Shown here: piece by piece, positions 5,414 to 5,632 of the stretch
How positions within the stretch are numbered: position 1 is the first letter of the stretch
Layout of the letters: each line of letters begins with the position of its first letter
Assembly: GCA_016210375.1 (NCBI GenBank)
Contig: JACQUH010000030.1
Coordinates: 1 to 5,632 of the forward strand
DNA length: 5,632 bases
Origin: Chloroflexota bacterium
Lineage (GTDB): Bacteria; Chloroflexota; Dehalococcoidia; Lucifugimonadales; JACPCL1
Reading direction: 5' to 3'
Made by a program: the position numbers and the translations under genes
The notes under the pieces: model-generated
Told to the model about the DNA's origin: nothing
What the model saw: only the letters and a program-made list of their open reading frames with translations
Databases searched by the model: none

Positions 5414-5615
5414 CCGACCTGACCCCCTCTGGCTCCCTCCTTCGCTTTGCCCAAGAGCTTGCCCTGAGCGCAGAGAAGGGACAGGCTCTTCCCGCACGGG
5501 AAGGGGGGAAATTGGCTGGAATCGGTGTGTTGCGGCCTTGCCGAATCACACCGATTCTTCAGAGTATCGTCCCCCTCTCCTGGGTGGAGAGGGGGACCAC
5601 AGGGGGTGAGGTCGG
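5414..5615. repeat. Full-length intergenic palindromic repeat element (copy B, inverted relative to A)
   Basis: A 202-bp non-coding element bounded by 19-base terminal inverted repeats: CCGACCTGACCCCCTCTGG at 5414-5432, and CCGACCTCACCCCCTGTGG read on the minus strand from 5615 to 5597, identical at 17 of 19 positions. Its reverse complement aligns with copy A at 949-1138 across both ends and the CTTCCCG-containing middle. It holds a central hairpin (5519-5557) and a second perfect hairpin, CTTCCCG-CA-CGGGAAG (5488-5503). The segment between this second hairpin and the left end differs from A in sequence and length. It begins about 90 bp after the cupin stop codon; that 90-bp spacer shows nothing. 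No target duplication is evident. Confidence 0.75.
5519..5557. repeat. Central long hairpin of repeat copy B
   Basis: Arms of 17 bases (5519-5535 and 5541-5557) flank the loop CCTTG, the same geometry as the hairpin in copy A. Fifteen of 17 positions pair; mismatches are 5530 with 5546 and 5532 with 5544. Compared with copy A, three stem positions have changed on both sides so that pairing is kept. Confidence 0.8.
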
Positions 5616-5632
5616 ATTGCCCTGGCAACGTA

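Overview
The window looks like a piece of a GC-rich (roughly 60% by eye) bacterial chromosome. The best guess for the host is Chloroflexota, possibly a Dehalococcoidia-type lineage. This rests on two things: a large HD/LuxR fusion regulator of a kind common there, and C-rich/G-rich palindromic intergenic repeats that recall those genomes. No rRNA or marker protein confirms it. I see no tRNA, rRNA, CRISPR array, transposase, phage gene or recognisable defence operon.

Layout. Positions 1-733 (minus strand) hold a two-gene unit: an SRPBCC/polyketide-cyclase-like protein (281-733, GTG start), then, 52 bp downstream, the N-terminal part of a small membrane protein cut by the window edge (1-228). 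A perfect palindrome sits upstream of this unit (792-809). Positions 810-1267 carry no gene but hold repeats: CAAGACG copies, a short repeat fragment (868-908), a full ~190-bp element with terminal inverted repeats and a long hairpin (949-1138), and a GC-rich hairpin (1214-1240) placed like the terminator of the next gene. Positions 1268-2854 (minus) encode a 528-residue regulator with two HD-GYP-like halves and a C-terminal LuxR helix-turn-helix. Positions 2855-3374 are a ~520-bp divergent intergenic region with promoter-like sequences at both ends.

The plus-strand half carries a SIR2-family NAD-dependent protein deacylase (3375-4193), a short repeat element (about 4254-4340), a 72-residue charged coiled-coil protein of unknown role (4545-4763) and a 124-residue single-domain cupin (4949-5323). 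A second full-length copy of the repeat, inverted relative to the first, ends the window (5414-5615).

The genes do not form an obvious pathway. The plus-strand genes have separate promoter-like motifs (TGG followed by a -10 hexamer) and long spacers, so they are probably independent units. The most notable signal is the intergenic repeat family: two full copies, one internally deleted copy and one end fragment. The central hairpins of the two full copies differ by three base-pair-preserving double substitutions, which points to a maintained structure rather than random repeats.
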